Positions 43,106-51,720 of a DNA stretch of 64,000 bases are shown here, piece by piece. The notes beneath the pieces were generated by a model. That model saw nothing but the letters and a program-made list of their open reading frames with translations, was not told the DNA's origin and searched no databases. The stretch is taken from positions 868,001 to 932,000 of the forward strand of contig OW818684.1 in assembly GCA_942493135.1 (NCBI GenBank), written 5' to 3'. How positions within the stretch are numbered: position 1 is the first letter of the stretch; each line of letters begins with the position of its first letter. The position numbers and the translations under genes were made by a program. Source of the stretch: Planctellipticum sp942493135 (GTDB lineage: Bacteria > Planctomycetota > Planctomycetia > Planctomycetales > Planctomycetaceae).

Positions 43106-44174
43106 GAGGCGGCCATCATGTGGGCTCACAATCTCGCCGAGACCCTGTATCACGGGATGAACGGCGAATTCTACGCCCGGGACCTTCGGCAAACTTACAA
43201 GCGTCGGCAGCTCGTCTTCGCGACTGCCGCCGCTCACAAGCGAGCCTACGATCCGCTGTCCGACATCGACGACACCCTGGCCGGTTTGGAGACCACGGTC
43301 AAAGAGCTGTCCGCCGGCGTCGGCATTGCTCCCGTCAGGCCGATCGGGATGACGATTCTCGATACCCTGGACCAGATTGGAAGCGGGACACGAAAGCGAA
43401 CTCCGACCGGCTTTCACGGGCTGGATGGTCTCCTTGGCGGGTTGCGTCCCGGCCAATTGATCGTCGTCGGGGCACGTCCTGCGATGGGAAAAACCGCGTG
43501 GGCCCTCAACGTCGTCGACAACATGGCGTCTGCCGGCGCACCGTGCGGCTTTATCAGCCTGGAGATGTCGACCCAGGAGTTGAGCGAGCGGTTGCTGGCC
43601 CGTCGAGCCCGCGTGGCTCTGCACGAATTGGAAGTCCCCTCCGATGCCGTGAAATTTGCACTGGCCGAAGAGGCCAACCGGCTTCAAACGCTGCCGCTGG
43701 TGTTTGACGAATCGAGCCACGAACTGGAGGAAGTCGTTTCTTCGATCCGGGAGATGCGTCGGACGCACGGAATCGAAGTCGTTGTTGTCGATTACCTCGG
43801 TCTGATTCAGTCCTCCAGACGCACGGGTTCCCCGTGAACAGCAGGTTGCGGCGATCAGCCGCCGCCTGAAGGAAATCGCCGGGGAGCAGCAGATCGCGGT
43901 CGTTGCCTGCTCACAACTGAGCCGTGCGGTGGAATCGCGAGTCGTCAAAGTTCCCCAGCTGTCAGATCTGCGTGAATCGGGCGCCATTGATCAGGATGCG
44001 GACGTAGTGCTGTTCCTGCACCGGCCGGGGTACTACGACAAGTCGCTCGCGGACAACACGACCTGCGTTGTGGCTGCCAAGCAACGACAAGGAGCGACCG
44101 GCGTCGTCGAGCTGGGTTGGAACGGCCGGCGAACGGAGTTCTTCCAGCGTCCGGAGCTCTTCGACGACCTGTGA
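43097..44174 (+). pseudogene. dnaB: DnaB-like replicative helicase, truncated and frameshifted
   Basis: Frame 1 (43097-43837) encodes a DnaB C-terminal ATPase core: TGFHGLDGLLGGLRPGQ, Walker A GARPAMGKTAWAL, SLEMSTQELSERLLAR and Walker B VVVVDYLGLIQ. It ends SSRRTGSP then TGA. The next frame continues directly as VPREQQVAAISRRLKEIAG, VVACSQLSRAVESR, LSDLRESGAIDQDADVVLF and ends at 44174. One extra base in the GGG at 43825-43827 would explain the shift. The N-terminal primase-interaction domain (about 100 residues) is also missing. Chromosomal dnaB is normally intact, so this is likely a prophage or island remnant. Confidence 0.75.
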
Positions 44175-44361
44175 CCAGGACGGACCTCGGATTTCCGCGA
44201 ACTCCCCAGAGGGTCCGGTATCCGTCGTAACAATTGGCAATGAAAAGGCGCCGGGGATTGTCTCCTCCGGCATGATCACGGCGGTACAATCGCTCGATCA
44301 GAGAATCGCCTGGACCTGGGAGTCCAGTGGCCTCTGACGGGGTTCTTAGAAAACGAACCAC

Positions 44362-45507
44362 ATGGCTTCCGTCAGCACTTCAAAAGCAACCGGACTTCGG
44401 TCCATTCAGTTCACAGGGCTCGACGGCAATCGCCGCACTCTACGCCTCGGCAAATGTCCCCTCCGGGACGCTCGAACCATCGACGGCCACGTTGAGGAGA
44501 TCCTCAATGCGGCGCTCCGGGGCAGCCCGATGGCTCGCCCGACGGCGAGCTGGCTCGCGGATTTGCCGATGCCGATGTTGGAAAAGCTGGCAGGCGTCGG
44601 ACTGGTCGAGTCGCCGCGGAATAAAGTTTCGGCCAAACTCGATACGTTCCTTGGCGAATACATCGCCAAGCGGGCGAATACAAAAGAGTCCAGCAAACTC
44701 GTCTTTGGTCGGGCACGGAAACATCTTGTCGAGTTCTTTGGTCCGAATCGAAAGCTGGATTCGATCACCCAGGGGAATGCCTGCGACTGGCGGCAGTCGC
44801 TCATCGGCAAGAACATGGCCGACGCCACAGTCCGCAAGATGTGCGGAATCGCCCGCCAGTTCTTCAAGGCCGCCATTCAGCACCGGCTGATTCCCACCAA
44901 TCCCTTCGATGCCGACGAGATCAAGACGACCGTCCGTAGGCATACGGAGCGGTTCCGGTTCGTCACCCGAGACGAGACCGAGAAGCTCATCGCCGCGTGC
45001 CCGAACGAGGAATGGAAGCTCATCGTCGGCCTGAGTCGCTGGGGCGGCCTGGGTTGTCCCTCCGAGCATCTTGCCCTGACCTGGAATCACGTCAACTGGG
45101 CGGAAGGCAAGTTGACGGTCCCGTCCCCCAAGACGGCCCATCATGACGGACACGGGGAACGGATCATTCCGCTCTTTCCCGAACTCCGAACGCTCCTGGA
45201 CGCTGCGTACGACAAAGCTCCGGAGGGGGCAACGTTCATCCTGACGCGACGGCGCGGGGCCAAGGCCAATCTGCGGACGCAGCTCCTGCGGATCATCCAG
45301 CGGGCCGGCATGGAACCGTGGGAACGTTTGTTCCACAACCTGCGGGCCAGCCGGCAGACGGAGCTGGCAGATGCGTATTCGGAACACGTGGTCAGCCGCT
45401 GGCTCGGAAACTCAGTTGCAGTCGCCCGGAAGCACTACCTCAACACACTGGACACCCACTTCGAGCGGGCCGTCTCAGCATCATCGCCAACAGCCCCCCG
45501 GAAATGA
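44362..45507 (+). CDS. Tyrosine recombinase (phage-type integrase), first catalytic Arg replaced
   Basis: 381 residues. An N-terminal SAM-like/core-binding domain (about 90-190: LDTFLGEYIAKRAN, RARKHLVEFFG, TVRKMCGIARQFFKAA) is followed by the catalytic domain (about 205-375). Box I reads SRWGGLGCPSEHLALTW; related planctomycete integrases have GGLRCPSE, so the catalytic Arg appears changed to Gly (CGT to GGT). The Lys-region PSPKTAHH, HxxR (FHNLRASRQ) and the nucleophile Tyr in RKHYLNTLD are present. The stop lies 39 nt from the 3' end of tRNA-Val(GAC), the normal position for an integrase of a tRNA-targeting island. Confidence 0.88.
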   Translation: MASVSTSKATGLRSIQFTGLDGNRRTLRLGKCPLRDARTIDGHVEEILNAALRGSPMARPTASWLADLPMPMLEKLAGVGLVESPRNKVSAKLDTFLGEYIAKRANTKESSKLVFGRARKHLVEFFGPNRKLDSITQGNACDWRQSLIGKNMADATVRKMCGIARQFFKAAIQHRLIPTNPFDADEIKTTVRRHTERFRFVTRDETEKLIAACPNEEWKLIVGLSRWGGLGCPSEHLALTWNHVNWAEGKLTVPSPKTAHHDGHGERIIPLFPELRTLLDAAYDKAPEGATFILTRRRGAKANLRTQLLRIIQRAGMEPWERLFHNLRASRQTELADAYSEHVVSRWLGNSVAVARKHYLNTLDTHFERAVSASSPTAPRK

Positions 45508-45509
45508 AA

Positions 45510-45533
45510 AAACCCCTTGAAAACAAGGGGTTT
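45510..45533 (-). terminator. Terminator of the tRNA-Val transcript
   Basis: AAACCCCTTG/CAAGGGGTTT, 10-bp stem with a 4-nt loop. On the minus strand it is followed by TTTTTT, so it terminates the tRNA transcript. It also touches the integrase stop codon and may stop convergent transcription. Confidence 0.85.
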
Positions 45534-45545
45534 CGGAAAGACCAG

Positions 45546-45619
45546 TGGACGATACAAGACTCGAACTTGTGACCTCCACGATGTCAACGTGGCGCTCTAA
45601 CCAACTGAGCTAATCGTCC
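45546..45619 (-). tRNA. tRNA-Val (anticodon GAC)
   Basis: A complete cloverleaf on the minus strand: acceptor GGACGAT/ATCGTCC, D-arm TAGCTCAGTTGGTTAGAGC, anticodon stem CCACG/CGTGG around TTGACAT (anticodon GAC), T-arm with GTTCGAGTC, discriminator A. CCA is not encoded. Its 3' end faces the integrase gene, so it is the probable attachment site of the accessory island. Confidence 0.95.
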
Positions 45620-45666
45620 GATTGCGGCAACGACGGAGTCCGGTGGGGGCGGTCGTTACGGTCCAA

Positions 45667-45695
45667 ACTTTAGGCTTTCACGAGGCTCCGGTCAA
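45667..45695 (-). promoter_or_regulatory. Promoter of tRNA-Val
   Basis: On the minus strand TTGACC, a 17-bp spacer and TAAAGT, about 45 nt upstream of the mature tRNA 5' end. Confidence 0.55.
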
Positions 45696-45751
45696 GGGAT
45701 CGCATGGGGCGGCGGAATTGGAAATCCGGGGCAGTGACGGTGGCCGGTTGA

Positions 45752-46537
45752 TTATCGGGGATTCGCAACTTCTGACGGACTCAGACGTTGCTGCAAACTT
45801 CGCACTGCAGCCTGAGAAACTCGGCCCGTTCGCACACTGGCTTCGCAGGCGGCTGTTCGGACCGCGACGATGTCCGCACCCCATCCGGCAACCGCGGCGA
45901 GGTCTGCGGGGCGGAGACTGCCAGCCAGGGCAGTGAACAGGCCTTGCTGTCGCAGTTCCGGCAGGAGCAATTGCAGGCGGCGTTGCACGTCGAATTCGAG
46001 CAGGCTGGGACCTCCTTTGGACCAGGTATCGAGCAGGAACCCGTCACACCCAGTTTCGATCGCGGCTCGGGCGACCTCATCCAGTGGCGGGGCTTCCGCC
46101 GATTCAGCGTCCGCGTAAGCCACCGCGACCCAGCGGACGGGAGTTGGACACGCGGACTCGATGCGGCTTCGCAGGCTGGCCCAGGTCGTCCGCCAGTCGT
46201 GAAGCTGGTTTGCCCCCGCGAGGCCGAGCTTCAGCCAGCGGACCTGTGCGGGAATGACAGGAACGGGAGCGGTCGGTCTCCATTCCCGCAGTTCCCCCAG
46301 CGCAAGGCTGAGGGGGATCGCTGCAGGCAGAGTCGCCGCGATCTCGGCCCAGGTTTCCGGGGTGGCGCGGCCAAGCGATCCCTGGCTGGGATCCTTCACG
46401 TCGATGATGTCGGCGCCACCGGCGAGCGCGTCGCGGGCTTCCTCGGCGTCGCGGACGCTGACCAGGAGCCGGGGAGACCGCACCGGGTTTCGAGGAGCCC
46501 TTGAGGGAGTGACTGCGGACAAGGCTGACTGAGTCAT
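45752..46537 (-). CDS. mfnB: MfnB-type (5-formylfuran-3-yl)methyl phosphate synthase
   Basis: 261 residues. The N-terminal LLVSVRDAEEARDALAGGADIIDVKDPSQGSLGRA pattern (pieces: LLVSVRDAEEA, ADIIDVKDPSQGSLGRA) is diagnostic; the Lys of DVKDP and the Lys of DTWSKGG are the family's catalytic-type residues in a TIM barrel. MfnB condenses two glyceraldehyde-3-phosphates into the furan precursor of methanofuran, used with tetrahydromethanopterin in C1 transfer. Planctomycetes are among the bacteria that carry this pathway. Its ATG overlaps the stop of the upstream amidohydrolase gene by 4 nt, so they form an operon. Other methanofuran genes are outside the window. Confidence 0.88.
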   Translation of the reverse strand: MTQSALSAVTPSRAPRNPVRSPRLLVSVRDAEEARDALAGGADIIDVKDPSQGSLGRATPETWAEIAATLPAAIPLSLALGELREWRPTAPVPVIPAQVRWLKLGLAGANQLHDWRTTWASLRSRIESACPTPVRWVAVAYADAESAEAPPLDEVARAAIETGCDGFLLDTWSKGGPSLLEFDVQRRLQLLLPELRQQGLFTALAGSLRPADLAAVAGWGADIVAVRTAACEASVRTGRVSQAAVRSLQQRLSPSEVANPR

Positions 46538-48108
46538 GGCTGCGGCGCCGGATGCTTAAGGGCCTTGCCGGCGAGAGCGCCGGTGGGCTGCCCCGCAAAG
46601 ACCGCGGGGGTGCCGTTGACGAAAACGTACTTCGCCCCCTGGCTGAGCTGGTGCGGCTCGGCGAACGTCGCAACGTCGCGGAACTTCTCCGGATCCAAGA
46701 CGACGACGTCGGCGGCGTAGTCCGCCTTCAGATAACCGCGGTCCTTGAAGCCGATGATATCGGCGGGGAGGCCGGAGCAACTGCGGATCGCCTGTTCGAG
46801 GGGCAGAACGCCGTCGGCGATGGCGTAGCGTCCGATTTTGCGGGAGAAGGTGCCGTAGCTGCGCGGGTGGGGCTTGTCGGGACCGGGGAGATAGGACCGG
46901 CCATCGGAAGCGGTGGCGACCCACGGGAGTTGCATGGCGTAGCGGACGTCGTCTTCGCTCATGGAGAAGTTCACGACCGCAGCGCCGCCGTTACGGCAGA
47001 TTTCTTCGGTGATCTCGAGGGGCGTCCGGGATTCCTTCTCGGCGATCTGTTTGACGTCGAGGCCGATCCATTCCGGTTTCGCCGAATAGCGGGCAATGAA
47101 AATTGCGGCCCCATCGCGCGAGCGTTCCAGGTCTCGCTGGATTTCCCGGCGGAGTTTGGGGCCTGTCTCCGGATTGTCCAGTCGGGCGATGAGAGCCTTC
47201 GAACCGCCCGACCGAGCCCAGGTAGGAACGACGGTCGCTTCGAGCGATGTGCTGGACGCCGTGTACGGATACTGGTCGGCGGTGGCCGTGCGGCCGGCCT
47301 TGCGGGCTTGTTCAATCCGTTCGGCCGCCAGACGCAGCGTCCCCCAGTTCTCCTGCCCGGAGGCTTTGAAGTGCGAGATATGGACCGGGCAGCCGGCGGT
47401 TTCGCCGATGCGAAGGGCTTCGTCGACGGCGTTCAGCAGCTCCTTACCTTCGCCGCGAATGTGACTGGCATAGATGCCGCCGCCCGCGGCGACGACCTTG
47501 GCGACCTCGATCAGCTCTTCAGTGCTGGCATAGACGCTGGGGACGTAAATCAGGCCGGTCGACATTCCCCACGCCCCGTCGTGCATCGCCTTGGCGGCGA
47601 GGTCGCGCATCTGCTGGATTTCGTCGTCGGTCGCTTTGCGGTCGACGTCGCCGACGACCTTGTCGCGCAGGTTCCCCTGCGGCAGCAGGTGGGCCACATT
47701 CGTGCCGGCGCCGTCGGCATTGATTTTGCGGTAATACTCGCCGACATCGACGGGTCCGGATCCGCAGTTGCCGGTGACCTGCGTCGTGCAGCCCTGCAGC
47801 AGGTAGTTCGTGCTGGCCCGGAGCAGTCCATCGACGACTTGGGAATCGCTGTGGGTGTGGAGATCGATGAAACCGGGGGCGATCACCAGGCCCTTGCAGT
47901 CGAGCTTCCAGCCGACTTTGCCGACGGGAAACTCGCCGACGGCGACGATCCTTCCTTTGCGAATGGCGACATGACCGATGCGGGGCGCGGCGCCGGAGCC
48001 GTCGTGGAGGATGCCGTCGGTCAACAGGATGTCGGCGTCGACCGGATCCTGAGCCAGGACGGGTGGGATGGCACAAGCCAGGAGTGCAGCCAGGAGGCAC
48101 CAGCGCAT
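46534..48108 (-). CDS. Secreted D-aminoacylase-type amidohydrolase
   Basis: 524 residues from the ATG at 48108 (CGGAG upstream), beginning a signal peptide (WCLLAALLACAIPPVLA). Family landmarks of N-acyl-D-amino-acid deacylases: HTHSDSQ (metal His pair), the bridging Cys in GCTTQVTGNCGSG, ASHIRGEG and HISHFKASG (His ligands), and ATASDGRSY (metal-site Asp). Typical length is 480-550. Substrates are N-acyl-D-amino acids or similar. An upstream 11-bp motif (GGTCGGATTCC) is repeated 2.5 times at 48130-48157. The 4-nt overlap with mfnB indicates co-translation, although no metabolic link is evident. Confidence 0.9.
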   Translation of the reverse strand: MRWCLLAALLACAIPPVLAQDPVDADILLTDGILHDGSGAAPRIGHVAIRKGRIVAVGEFPVGKVGWKLDCKGLVIAPGFIDLHTHSDSQVVDGLLRASTNYLLQGCTTQVTGNCGSGPVDVGEYYRKINADGAGTNVAHLLPQGNLRDKVVGDVDRKATDDEIQQMRDLAAKAMHDGAWGMSTGLIYVPSVYASTEELIEVAKVVAAGGGIYASHIRGEGKELLNAVDEALRIGETAGCPVHISHFKASGQENWGTLRLAAERIEQARKAGRTATADQYPYTASSTSLEATVVPTWARSGGSKALIARLDNPETGPKLRREIQRDLERSRDGAAIFIARYSAKPEWIGLDVKQIAEKESRTPLEITEEICRNGGAAVVNFSMSEDDVRYAMQLPWVATASDGRSYLPGPDKPHPRSYGTFSRKIGRYAIADGVLPLEQAIRSCSGLPADIIGFKDRGYLKADYAADVVVLDPEKFRDVATFAEPHQLSQGAKYVFVNGTPAVFAGQPTGALAGKALKHPAPQP

Positions 48109-48305
48109 CGCGAATCTCCGGGAGAGAACGGTCGGATTCCGGTCGGATTCCGGTCGGAGAAAGCATCGCAGATTTGAGGGGGGATGCAAGGGTGGAGGAG
48201 AGTGGTTGGTGGCGGGTGGTGAGTGGTGAGTGGTGATTGAAGAGTCGACGAGCGGCGGGCGGTTTGTGGTGACTCAACGGATGCCTCCGCGATACATTCA
48301 TCGGA

Positions 48306-49199
48306 ATGCGACACGTAATCTTCTTCTTTGGCAGCGGACTGGCGTGGTACGTTGGAGTGGGCCTGCTTCTGCTGGCAGCGGTGATTCCCCCGGTGCGACG
48401 CTCCCGACTTGCCGGCCGAGCGCTGACCGTTGGAGCTGTCGTTGGCGGCGCCCTGCTGATTTTGTCGGGGACGCCGCAGTCGTGGTGGCTGATCGGAGGG
48501 GTGCTGGTCGGGCAGCTGATTCTTTCGGTCCTGGCGCCGCGGAAGCCGCAGGCAAAGGTCACCCCCTGGCTGCGACGATTGCGGGTTTGTCTGTGCCTGT
48601 TGCTGGTCGCGGTCGAGTTGCCCTGGACATGGTCGGCCGGGCGACTGCCGATTCCCTCCGCCCCGCTGCGTGAGATTCACGTCCTGGGGGACTCCGTCAG
48701 CGCGGGGATGGGCGAGCGGGAAGCCGTCGTCTGGCCGGTGCAACTCGCGGAACTGCTGAAGCGTGAAGGTCGGTCGATTCCGGTCGTCAGCCACGCGCAG
48801 ATGGGGGCGACCGTCCAATCGGCCCGGAAACAGGCGCTGGGATTGCCGGAGACGCCCTGCCTGGTGCTGGTCGCCATCGGAGGGAATGATCTGCTCGGCC
48901 CGACGACGGATGCGGAGTTCGCCGAGCGACTGAATGCTCTGCTGTCGGAGATTTGCCGGCCCGACCGCGCGGTGCTGATGCTGGAGCTGCCGCTGCCTCC
49001 GTTGCGAAATGAATACGGAGCCATCCAGCGCCGGCTGTCGCGGAAGTATGGAGTGCCCCTGATCCCCAAACGGGTGATGGCCGGCGTGCTGACGGGACCG
49101 GACTCGACGCTGGATTCCATCCACCTGACGACGGCCGGGCATGCGCGGATGGCGGCAGCGATGAAATCGTACGTCGATCGTGTTATCACATCGCCGTGA
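48306..49199 (+). CDS. Membrane-anchored SGNH hydrolase
   Basis: 297 residues. Three to four hydrophobic segments (residues 1-110) precede an SGNH domain (about 120-297): IHVLGDSVSAGMG (nucleophile Ser), AQMGATVQSA (oxyanion Gly), LVAIGGNDLLG (Asn) and DSIHLTTAGHARMA (Asp-His). The catalytic domain is predicted outside the membrane, like lysophospholipase/TAP-type esterases. A degenerate TGGTGAG repeat lies just upstream (48203-48242). It is followed 36 nt later by the methyltransferase gene. Confidence 0.87.
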   Translation: MRHVIFFFGSGLAWYVGVGLLLLAAVIPPVRRSRLAGRALTVGAVVGGALLILSGTPQSWWLIGGVLVGQLILSVLAPRKPQAKVTPWLRRLRVCLCLLLVAVELPWTWSAGRLPIPSAPLREIHVLGDSVSAGMGEREAVVWPVQLAELLKREGRSIPVVSHAQMGATVQSARKQALGLPETPCLVLVAIGGNDLLGPTTDAEFAERLNALLSEICRPDRAVLMLELPLPPLRNEYGAIQRRLSRKYGVPLIPKRVMAGVLTGPDSTLDSIHLTTAGHARMAAAMKSYVDRVITSP

Positions 49200-49235
49200 C
49201 GCTCCTGAATTTGAGTTTTTGAAGGATGAAAGGCA

Positions 49236-50243
49236 ATGCCTCAGCCGCGTGAACTGCTCGCACAATGGATCTCCGGGTACTGGCTGTCGCAGATGCTGCA
49301 CGTCGCGGCGCGGCTGAAGCTGGCAGACCTGATCGCTGCCGGGACTCAGACTTCGGCGGCCCTGGCAACCGCCACCGGGATGCACGAGCCGTCGCTGTTT
49401 CGCCTGCTGCGGGCGCTTGCCAGTATCGGCGTCTTTGCGGAAACGACTCCCCGCACGTTCGCCCTCACGCCGCTCGCGGAACTGCTGAAGTCCGATCATC
49501 CGGAGTCGGTCCGGCCGATGGCGCTGATGCTGGGGGGCGTGCAGTACGAAGCCTGGGCGGATCTGTATGACAGCGTGGAGACCGGAAAACCGTCGTTCGA
49601 CGAACGGTTTGGCCAGCCGCTGTTCGCCTGGCTGGCAGAACGGCCTGAGGAAGCGGCCGAGTTCGATGCCGCAATGACCGCGATCCACGGTCGGGAAACC
49701 GCCGCCACAATCGCGGCGTACGACTTCAGCCGATATCCCCTTCTCGTCGATGTGGGGGGCGGCAACGGCAGCCAGCTCCTCGAAATCCTCCGGGATCGGC
49801 CCGACATCCGTGGCACGGTGTTTGATCTGCCGGGCGTGGTGGATCGCACCCGAACCTTGATTGCCGAGGCGGGATTCGCCGACCGGTGTGATGCCGTCGG
49901 CGGCAGTTTTTTTGAAGAAGTGCCCGCGGGGGCGGATGGCTATGTCCTGCGGCACATCGTCCACGACTGGAACGACGAGCAGTCGCTGCAGATTCTGCGG
50001 ACGATCCGCAACGCGGCCACGGAATCGTCGCGGCTGATCGTGATTGAGAGCGTCATCCCGGAAGGGAACGACCCCGGCTTCGCCAAGCTGCTCGACCTGA
50101 CCATGCTCGTCATCCCCGGCGGCAAGGAACGGACGGCCGAAGAATACCGGGCGCTGTTTGCCGAAGCGGGCTGGGAACTGACGAGCATCACGCCGACGAC
50201 CGCGGATGTGAGTGTGCTGGAAGGAAAAGTGGTTGGTGGATAG
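49236..50243 (+). CDS. SAM-dependent O-methyltransferase (acetylserotonin/hydroxyneurosporene type)
   Basis: 335 residues, typical of class II small-molecule O-methyltransferases. A winged-helix dimerisation region (about 10-95: MLHVAARLKLADLI, GMHEPSLFRLLRALASIGVF) is followed by the Rossmann domain with SAM motif LLVDVGGGNGSQLLEIL (about 168-184), VFDLPGVVDRT, and the catalytic-type His in LRHIVHDWNDEQSLQIL. Such enzymes methylate phenolic or polyketide hydroxyls. The substrate is unknown. Confidence 0.9.
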   Translation: MPQPRELLAQWISGYWLSQMLHVAARLKLADLIAAGTQTSAALATATGMHEPSLFRLLRALASIGVFAETTPRTFALTPLAELLKSDHPESVRPMALMLGGVQYEAWADLYDSVETGKPSFDERFGQPLFAWLAERPEEAAEFDAAMTAIHGRETAATIAAYDFSRYPLLVDVGGGNGSQLLEILRDRPDIRGTVFDLPGVVDRTRTLIAEAGFADRCDAVGGSFFEEVPAGADGYVLRHIVHDWNDEQSLQILRTIRNAATESSRLIVIESVIPEGNDPGFAKLLDLTMLVIPGGKERTAEEYRALFAEAGWELTSITPTTADVSVLEGKVVGG

Positions 50244-50324
50244 TGGCTGGTGGTTGGGGAGAAGAAGGAAGACGGTGAGTCCAGCGTCTTCCTCAACGCT
50301 CAACTGTCGACGCTCAACGATTCC

Positions 50325-51701
50325 TCACAGCGACTTCAGATACTCCAGCAGGTCGCTCTTTTCGTCTTCGGTCAGGTCGTCCGGGTAGTTGTGGCCGGCG
50401 GCGTTCTTGCCGGGGAGAGTTGTCTTGAAGTATCGCCGGCGGTGGGCGAGAGAGACGACATCGTCCGGGATGTCATCGTACTCCGTGATTTCGAGTCCGA
50501 CACGCGACTGATCGTAGCCGTCGCGGGTCCGCTTCCAGACCTGCGGTCGCTCCTGCGGATGCAGCACGTGCCAGAGGGTCGGGACCGATCCGTTATGAAA
50601 ATATGGAGCGCTGGCCCAGATCCCGTCGAGTGGCGGGGCCACGTAACCTTTCGGGTCGACGATTACCGGGTCCTTGCCGTAGCGGCTCAGCCAGCCAACC
50701 TGCATCCACTTGCGATGCTCGACGGTCAGCGCATCAAAACGGAGCCGATCGGTTCCGATTTCGCGAATCGCGATCGTCTTCTGTTCGTACCGTCCGTCGG
50801 GGCCATACGTGCCATGGCAGCGGCTGCAGTTGGCCTCGAAGACAGTCCGACCGCGGACGGCGCGAGCCTCATTGATCGCCCACGGGTATCGCGGCGGTTC
50901 GACGGATTCAATCCAGGCATGGATCTGTCGGAAATCGTTCTCCCAGCCGTAAACCTTCTCGCGCGTATTCGAAGGAATGAGAATGAACTGCATCAACGGA
51001 CGATGCGTGTTCGGAGCAAAGCCGTCCGCGTACAGGCCCGATTTCTTCTTCACGTTCCAGTACGGAGGAGCGTCGACGTCGTGATCCAGCACCTGCAGCA
51101 CAGGATGACTGAGATCGACGGACATGTCGGGCCGGCGAAGAGCGCCGAGCAGGACGCCAAAGATCACCGAGTTGGTCGTGCCGTTGGTGATGTTCAGCGG
51201 GATCTTGAGCGACCCCAGATCCATGTGAGTCAACTTCTTCTTGAGCTGAAGCTTCACCAGCCGGACATCCTCCGTGAGCGTCTGCAGAGCGTAGTGAGAA
51301 TTCCCGACCCCTGGAATCACCTGACCGGCGACGGAGCCGCCATGACAGGCCAGGCAGGTCATGACCCACCCCGTGCGACCGTCGCTGATGTAGCCCAGCG
51401 CCCGGCCGCGGCACTCCGGATCCTCCGGAGTCGGCACGAGACCGTAGTACTCGAACATCAGCTTGCGACGGTCCGCGGGAGTCGCAGCTTCCGCCGTCGA
51501 TCGATCCGGCTCCGGCCAGACAGTCCAGAGCCGGTCGAACACTTCGTCATCGAAATCGGCGGGCAGAAAGGCATGCGTCCGAAGAACGTTCCAGCCGACG
51601 GCGGGAGACGTAGTGTCCGCCACGGCCGGTTCAACGGCCCAAGCAACGCCGGCCGAGAACAGCGTCGCCGCAACAAACACTGCACATCGAAAATCGAGCA
51701 T
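50325..51701 (-). CDS. Secreted di-haem c-type cytochrome
   Basis: 458 residues with a signal peptide (FVAATLFSAGVAWA). Two CxxCH haem sites are seen: MTCLACHGGS (about 115) and ANCSRCHGTYG (about 300), plus the C-terminal VAPPLDGIWASAPYFHNGSVPTLWHVL pattern (pieces PPLDGIWASAPYFHNGS) found in RoxA-like and di-haem peroxidase-like proteins. It may be an oxygenase or peroxidase relative, or an electron carrier; haem ligand assignment is not possible by eye. It is downstream of the dehydratase gene (19-nt gap) on the same strand. Confidence 0.85.
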   Translation of the reverse strand: MLDFRCAVFVAATLFSAGVAWAVEPAVADTTSPAVGWNVLRTHAFLPADFDDEVFDRLWTVWPEPDRSTAEAATPADRRKLMFEYYGLVPTPEDPECRGRALGYISDGRTGWVMTCLACHGGSVAGQVIPGVGNSHYALQTLTEDVRLVKLQLKKKLTHMDLGSLKIPLNITNGTTNSVIFGVLLGALRRPDMSVDLSHPVLQVLDHDVDAPPYWNVKKKSGLYADGFAPNTHRPLMQFILIPSNTREKVYGWENDFRQIHAWIESVEPPRYPWAINEARAVRGRTVFEANCSRCHGTYGPDGRYEQKTIAIREIGTDRLRFDALTVEHRKWMQVGWLSRYGKDPVIVDPKGYVAPPLDGIWASAPYFHNGSVPTLWHVLHPQERPQVWKRTRDGYDQSRVGLEITEYDDIPDDVVSLAHRRRYFKTTLPGKNAAGHNYPDDLTEDEKSDLLEYLKSL

Positions 51702-51720
51702 CCTTCAGACTCCTGCCGGG

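Noticed and set aside
43000..45546. Second attachment site (direct repeat of the tRNA-Val 3' end) for the island
   Set aside because: I looked by eye for a copy of the T-arm/acceptor sequence to the left of the integrase and found none, so no island boundary is claimed from it.
46552..48177. 541-residue plus-strand frame antisense to the D-aminoacylase gene
   Set aside because: Shadow of the amidohydrolase, which has complete catalytic motifs; the antisense frame shows none.
48021..50303. 760-residue minus-strand frame across the SGNH and methyltransferase genes
   Set aside because: It spans two well-supported opposite-strand genes and a repeat-rich gap; low-complexity Arg/Gln/Pro sequence.
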